DNA from: JAQBDA01 sp041301185
GTDB lineage: Bacteria > Chloroflexota > Anaerolineae > Anaerolineales > UBA4823
DNA length: 64,000 nt
Direction: 5' to 3'
NCBI GenBank assembly: GCA_041301185.1
Contig: JBFYSV010000202.1
Location: 11,226 to 75,225, forward strand
In this document: in pieces, positions 60,020 to 64,000 of the stretch
Layout of the letters: every line of letters begins with the position of its first letter
How positions within the stretch are numbered: the first letter of the stretch is position 1
Program-made: the position numbers and the translations under genes
Notes under the pieces: model-generated
Databases searched by the model: none
Told to the model about the DNA's origin: nothing
What the model saw: only the letters and a program-made list of their open reading frames with translations

Positions 60020-61055
60020 GGTCTTTTTTCCTTTGCAGGAATTTAATTTTGGTCGCATCTCCGAACAAGACCACAAACAAGACCATCATTTCGGTTAGTA
60101 TGCCTCCCAACGACGAGTGTAATTGGGTTCGAAGCTGGAGGGAGATCGCACCATTGAGGACTACAGAGAAAAAGAGAGAAATTGGCGGAATCCAAAAGGC
60201 GCGATAATTCGCAAGCATAACAATTAATAATGCCAGAAAGCCAATTCCCCCAGAAATGCTCTGACGCAAGCTATCAAACCAACTCAGAACTCGCACCCCT
60301 CCACCCAGGCCAGCCAGCGCCCCGCAAAACATCATTGCCAGGATCATCTCTCGTTCACTGGATACACCCAATAGAAACGCTGAGCGCAGGTTTTTCCCCA
60401 GTGCTTTGAGTTGTAATCCCCATAATGTCCCGCGTAAAGTCACAACAACTGCGCCAAAGGCTACAATAGCAAGGATTAACGACAAGGGACTGAAATGTGA
60501 GTTCCCAAATAGCGGGAACAAAGCATCCTCTTGAAATGGCGCTGTGCCTCTAAATGTGCCGCCTTCAGGGGGTTGCCAGGGACCTGAGATCAGGTAATTC
60601 GTTAAGATGATAGCGATATTATTTAATGCCAGACCACTGAAGATTTCATGCACCTTACCCCGAGTTTTCAGGACTGCTGAAAATCCTGCCCATAGTGCTC
60701 CTGCTGCCATCGCAGCCAGGATTTCGAGGGTAAGAAGGACAGGAGCTGGCGCTTCTACTCGTAAGGCAACCCAACTGGCTGCAATTGCGCCCATCACAAT
60801 CTGGCCTTCAACTCCGATATTCCATAAACCGGCAGTAAATGTAACCAATAATCCAGTTGCGGTCAGTAAAAGGGGTACCCAAAAAGCTAGTACACTGAGT
60901 GTCTTGGATTGGTCTCCAAAGGCACCTTTTAGCATTGCCTGGAACGACTCGATTGGACTCGCTCCGAACAAATACAAAAGTAAGGAAGTGACCAGTAAGC
61001 TGGCAAAGATTGGCACCACCGGCCACACCCACCGCAGCCAAAGCCGGGATTTCAC
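60012..61055 (-). CDS. ABC permease, nucleoside type, NupP-like (copy 1)
   Basis: A 347-residue permease. TLSVLAFWVPLLLTATGLLVTFTAGLWNIGVEGQIVMGAI corresponds to the conserved NIGxEGQ region, and GKNLRSAFLLGVSSEREM is the coupling loop. About ten helices. The GTG start overlaps the ATPase stop by 4 bases, and the stop overlaps the next permease by 8 bases, so the ATPase and first permease pair are translationally chained. Confidence 0.9.
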   Translation of the reverse strand: MKSRLWLRWVWPVVPIFASLLVTSLLLYLFGASPIESFQAMLKGAFGDQSKTLSVLAFWVPLLLTATGLLVTFTAGLWNIGVEGQIVMGAIAASWVALRVEAPAPVLLTLEILAAMAAGALWAGFSAVLKTRGKVHEIFSGLALNNIAIILTNYLISGPWQPPEGGTFRGTAPFQEDALFPLFGNSHFSPLSLILAIVAFGAVVVTLRGTLWGLQLKALGKNLRSAFLLGVSSEREMILAMMFCGALAGLGGGVRVLSWFDSLRQSISGGIGFLALLIVMLANYRAFWIPPISLFFSVVLNGAISLQLRTQLHSSLGGILTEMMVLFVVLFGDATKIKFLQRKKDHD

Positions 61056-62515
61056 TCCTGTCCTCCGATCAAATGCCCCACCTCGTCTACATTTGTCTGC
61101 CTGGCATCTAAGATCCTGGACATCTTTCCCCCAGAAAAAACCGCTATTCGATCACTGCGATCTATGATCTCGTCCAGATCAGAGGACATAAAGAGAATTG
61201 CTGTTCCGGCCTGCCGGCGTTGGTATAGTTGATCCCATATCCAATCCGACGAGCGTACATCCAGGCCGCGTGTCGGATGTTCAAGCAGGATCAATTTCAG
61301 CGATTCCCAAAGCAGCCCAAATAAAAGGCGCTGTTGGTTACCACCTGATAGCTCCTCAGCACCTGAATCTGGGCTACCAACAATTTGATATTGTTCAATC
61401 CTGTCTTGAATTTTCTTGCGGGCGTCCGACCAATCAATGAAGAACCTTCGGGATGGTTGGGAGAGCACCAGATGCTCAGTCAGCGAGAGGTCTGCCACCA
61501 GACCTTCTTCCAATCGCCCAGCTGCCACAAACCCAACACCGGCTGTCCTTACTCGCTGGAAAGGCCAATTGGTAATGTCCTGTCCAGCCAGCGAAACATG
61601 CCCATGATCCGCCTTAATTAAACCAGCGCATGCTCGTAGAACTAATTGTTGTCCGCTACCTTCCAATCCTGCCAGTCCGAAAATTTCTCCCTCATGGACT
61701 GTCAGGTTGATGTCCTTCACGATTAAGCGGTATGTTGGGATGCGCAAATCTTTCAATTCCAAAACCGGCTCGCCCAGCGTATGGCCTGGTCTCTCAGAGC
61801 GCAATGGTATCTGACCAAACATCATCTCAACCAGGCGCTCATTGGGGCAGGGTATTTCAATTTTCCCAACCAACTGACCTTTGCGCAATACAAACGCTTC
61901 GTCGCAGAGTTCATGCACTTCATCCAATTTATGGGAAACCAGGATAAGCGTTTTTCCCTCATCCCGAGCCAGCTTTTTGATTGAAGCAAACAATTTCTCT
62001 TTTTGATCAGCGCTGATCCCAGTAGTCGGTTCATCCAGGATCAATAGCTGCGCTCCACCGACTAAGAGCCGGGTAAGCTCAAGCTGCTGGCGCTCTCCTA
62101 AGGAGAGACTCTCGATGCTTGCTTGCTGGTCTAGCACGAATTGGAAGCGCGTTGTGATCTCGCTTAGCTCCCGCTTCGCTGTCTTGTAATTCAGCACGAC
62201 CCGGCGATTCCGCCCGAGCAAATAATTGTCCTTAACATTGAAAGCGGGTATATCCAGGGGATCCTGGTATAACATTCCTACACCACTCCCCAGCGCTTCT
62301 GCCGGCGAGGCGAAGCGCTGGGGTTGACCATCGAGCAAAATATCCCCCGAGTCGGGCGGTTGGTATCCCGACAGGATCTTCATCAACGTACTTTTACCAG
62401 CACCATTTTCACCTAATAACCCGTATATTCGCCCACCTTCCAGGGTCAGGCTGATGCCGTCATTTGCTCTTACTGGACCAAAATACTTGCGGATTTGTCG
62501 CAGCTCAATTTGCAT
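61052..62515 (-). CDS. ABC transporter ATPase, BMP/nucleoside import type (copy 1)
   Basis: A 487-residue double-domain ATPase. Domain 1 has GENGAGKSTLMK, LSLGERQQLEL as signature and LILDEPTTGIS as Walker B. Domain 2 has GLEGSGQQL with a lost Walker A lysine, but LSGGNQQR is kept. It opens the first transporter module, 119 bases after carbamate kinase. No clear SD precedes the ATG. A promoter-like element and a GTGA-N6-TCAC palindrome lie in the upstream gap. Confidence 0.94.
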   Translation of the reverse strand: MQIELRQIRKYFGPVRANDGISLTLEGGRIYGLLGENGAGKSTLMKILSGYQPPDSGDILLDGQPQRFASPAEALGSGVGMLYQDPLDIPAFNVKDNYLLGRNRRVVLNYKTAKRELSEITTRFQFVLDQQASIESLSLGERQQLELTRLLVGGAQLLILDEPTTGISADQKEKLFASIKKLARDEGKTLILVSHKLDEVHELCDEAFVLRKGQLVGKIEIPCPNERLVEMMFGQIPLRSERPGHTLGEPVLELKDLRIPTYRLIVKDINLTVHEGEIFGLAGLEGSGQQLVLRACAGLIKADHGHVSLAGQDITNWPFQRVRTAGVGFVAAGRLEEGLVADLSLTEHLVLSQPSRRFFIDWSDARKKIQDRIEQYQIVGSPDSGAEELSGGNQQRLLFGLLWESLKLILLEHPTRGLDVRSSDWIWDQLYQRRQAGTAILFMSSDLDEIIDRSDRIAVFSGGKMSRILDARQTNVDEVGHLIGGQE

Positions 62516-62557
62516 GGCATTATGGTGTTGATAATGGATCCAGTCGACCGATGTTCT

Positions 62558-62587
62558 ATTTTACCCTTATTAGCTTTCTAACAACAA
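62558..62587 (-). promoter_or_regulatory. Promoter candidate for the BMP transporter operon
   Basis: On the minus strand, TTGTTG (62587-62582), 18 bases, TAAAAT (62563-62558), about 42 bases upstream of the ATPase ATG. The -35 is weak, fitting an activator-dependent promoter. Confidence 0.45.
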
Positions 62588-62598
62588 CATCTGAGAAC

Positions 62599-62612
62599 GT
62601 GACTTAAGTCAC
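62599..62612. promoter_or_regulatory. CRP/FNR-type operator candidate
   Basis: GTGACTTAAGTCAC is a perfect 14-bp palindrome of the form GTGA-N6-TCAC, the core of CRP/FNR-family sites. It lies about 11 bases upstream of the candidate -35, in the gap between carbamate kinase and the ATPase gene. Confidence 0.6.
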
Positions 62613-62634
62613 TTCCATCAGGATTAGATGACAC

Positions 62635-63597
62635 TTAAGGCACAATCAAGGTGCCGGTTTCACCACGCAGCGCCCGTCCGATGTTCTCGGGATTGGTGAT
62701 GATCGCCTGCTTACCTCCCGCTTCCAGATACCAGACGATCGCCTGAATTTTGGGCGCCATAGAACCCTTGGCAAAATGTGTGCCCTCAGACAGGTACTGC
62801 TTGGCTTCAGACAGGGTCATCCTGTCGATCCATTTCTGCTCCGGCTTTCCAAAGTTCAAAGCCACTTTTTCTACCGCCGTCGAGATCAGAAGCAGATCAG
62901 CATGGATCAGCTGCGCCAGCAAGCTGCTGGCGAAATCTTTATCGATCACAGCCGCGATCCCTCGCAGCTCACCGTTGCCCACATCGATCACAGGGATGCC
63001 GCCACCACCTACGGTGACTACGATGACGCCCGCCTCGATCAGATGCTCTACGGATTCCAGCTCGACCACTTCCTTGGGTAATGGCGAAGCAATTACCCTG
63101 CGCCAGCCTCGCCCGGCATCCTCAACCACGTTCCAGCTGAGCTCACGTTCGCGGCGCTTTGCTTCACCTTCATCCATAAACCCGCCAATCGGCTTCGTTG
63201 GATTGCGGAATGCCGGATCATTCTTATCAACCAGCACCTGGGTTACGACTGTAGCAACAGGCTTGTCAATACCCCGGCGGTGAAGCTCGTTTTGCAGGGT
63301 TTGCTGCAATGCATATCCGATAGCGCCCTGGCTATCTGCCCCACACACATCCACTGGCACCTCATGCATGCCCTCAACCTTATAAGCAATCTCTGACCGG
63401 CGCAAGATAAAGCCAACCTGCGGTCCATTGCCATGACCGATGGCCACATCCCACCCGGCTTCGATCATGTCGGCGATATGGTATGTGGTTTCTTTGGCTG
63501 CATCATACTGATCTTCAACCGTTTGATGGTTCTTATCCTTGATCAGCGAATTGCCGCCAATGGCTACTACTGCGATCTTCTTCTTCGGTTGATCCAT
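62635..63597 (-). CDS. arcC: Carbamate kinase
   Basis: A 320-residue amino-acid-kinase-family enzyme making ATP and carbamate from carbamoyl phosphate (catabolic direction). It begins KKKIAVVAIGGNSLI, then GHGNGPQVGFIL, and TKPIGGF, with NAAVIDKDFASSLLAQ-type C-terminal half (IAAVIDKDFASSLLA). It starts 3 bases after the carbamoyltransferase stop, with an AGGTAG site inside it, so they form a carbamoyl-phosphate unit. Confidence 0.96.
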   Translation of the reverse strand: MDQPKKKIAVVAIGGNSLIKDKNHQTVEDQYDAAKETTYHIADMIEAGWDVAIGHGNGPQVGFILRRSEIAYKVEGMHEVPVDVCGADSQGAIGYALQQTLQNELHRRGIDKPVATVVTQVLVDKNDPAFRNPTKPIGGFMDEGEAKRRERELSWNVVEDAGRGWRRVIASPLPKEVVELESVEHLIEAGVIVVTVGGGGIPVIDVGNGELRGIAAVIDKDFASSLLAQLIHADLLLISTAVEKVALNFGKPEQKWIDRMTLSEAKQYLSEGTHFAKGSMAPKIQAIVWYLEAGGKQAIITNPENIGRALRGETGTLIVP

Positions 63598-63600
63598 GAT

Positions 63601-64000
63601 CTACCTCATCGTCAAAGCCATGACGGCTTTCTGGGCATGCATCCGGTTTTCCGCCTCGTCGTAGACCACCGAGTTGGCTCCATCCATGACACCATCCGTC
63701 ACTTCTATGTTCCGGTCTGCTGGCAACGGGTGCATGTAGATCGCATCCGGTTTCGCCAACGCCATCTTGCGCTCGTCGGTGATCCAGTGCGAGTATTTGC
63801 TGATGATCTTGGCTCCTTCTTCAGCATCCGGGGTGTGCACCATCGCTCCCCAGGATTTGGCGTAGACGATATCGGCGTCCTTGAATGCCTTCTCCATATC
63901 ATCCATCACTTCAAAGCCTACCCCAAACTTGCGCGCCTGTTCCTGCGCCTGGTCCATGATCTCCGGCATCAGCTTGAACTCCGGCGGGTGCGCCAGGACC
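63601..64000 (-). CDS. Carbamoyltransferase (ornithine/ureido type), 3' part only
   Basis: The C-terminal 132 residues of a transcarbamylase running off the window edge (VLAHPPEFKLMPEIMDQ at the border). Key segments are SWGAMVHTPDAEEGA, then AIYMHPLPADRNIEV and ENRMHAQKAVMAL. The active-site box reads HPLPADR. Ornithine transcarbamylases have HCLPADR, whose Cys contacts ornithine, and aspartate transcarbamylase has HPLP, so the substrate is uncertain. Carbamate kinase is directly downstream, which argues for a catabolic role giving carbamoyl phosphate. Confidence 0.88.
   Translation of the reverse strand, partial: VLAHPPEFKLMPEIMDQAQEQARKFGVGFEVMDDMEKAFKDADIVYAKSWGAMVHTPDAEEGAKIISKYSHWITDERKMALAKPDAIYMHPLPADRNIEVTDGVMDGANSVVYDEAENRMHAQKAVMALTMR

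Noticed and set aside
1..64000. tRNA, rRNA and CRISPR arrays
   Set aside because: No T-loop/CCA-like tRNA ends, rRNA segments or regularly spaced direct repeats were noticed in any intergenic region; a covariance search was not possible.

Overview
The window looks like a chromosomal stretch from a strictly or facultatively anaerobic, Gram-positive-like or monoderm bacterium, most probably a Chloroflexota/Anaerolineae member. This is inference, from the mix of a sortase-linked DUF11 surface protein, a tungsten/molybdenum aldehyde ferredoxin oxidoreductase, SelB, BMP-type ABC transporters, a PQQ-propeller lipoprotein beside YidC, and a secreted C-terminus ending in FMPVVYR. No rRNA, tRNA or CRISPR array was seen. 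Coding density is high and no gene-free stretch exceeds about 250 bases.

Layout. 0-5.4 kb: folC-lon (minus), then a SanA/YdcF-like membrane protein and an HD hydrolase (plus). 5.4-13.2 kb: a lipoprotein, a tyrosine recombinase that has lost most catalytic residues, and a pterin-cofactor neighbourhood (moaA, a protoglobin-MoaD-like fusion, aldehyde ferredoxin oxidoreductase, a free MoaD and a second small protein ending in GGG, with tilS). 13.2-23.2 kb: a receiver-MinD fusion, Sir2, a GAF histidine kinase, mutL, a HAD phosphatase, an orphan CoA-transferase subunit, an S41 protease, a 95-bp MITE-like element, a Zn-protease and a flippase-like protein. 23.2-32.5 kb: two TrkA proteins followed by rpmH-rnpA-yidD-(PQQ lipoprotein)-yidC-jag, a PfkB kinase and parA-parB. 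This is the classic origin-proximal block, but here without dnaA. 32.5-43.5 kb (minus): an OmpR-type regulator, a self-contained DUF11-LPGTG-sortase protein, selB, a coiled-coil protein and three antiporter-like membrane subunits.

43.5-64 kb (all minus) is largely catabolic and transport-related. It holds a dihydropyrimidinase, a DppB/DppC-like permease pair whose DppC carries an extracellular PQQ propeller, a fold-type II PLP enzyme, a glycosyltransferase and a threonine synthase. It also holds a doubled BMP-family ABC system (two ATPases, four permeases, one binding protein with two tandem BMP domains), carbamate kinase and a carbamoyltransferase cut by the window end. Hydantoinase, carbamate kinase, carbamoyltransferase and a nucleoside/purine-type importer together suggest recovery of ATP from carbamoyl groups of purine, hydantoin or ureido compounds (inference).

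Regulatory sequence. At least five genes (tilS, mutL, the HAD phosphatase, the flippase-like gene and pfkB) have a perfect TATAAT ending 6-7 nt before the start codon and no Shine-Dalgarno, implying leaderless mRNAs. Clear -35/-10 promoters stand before rpmH, the first trkA and the recombinase. Three striking RNA/DNA structures are an SD-sequestering hairpin before the dppB-like gene, a 17-bp stem between the BMP protein and its ATPase, and a GTGA-N6-TCAC palindrome before the BMP transporter operon.
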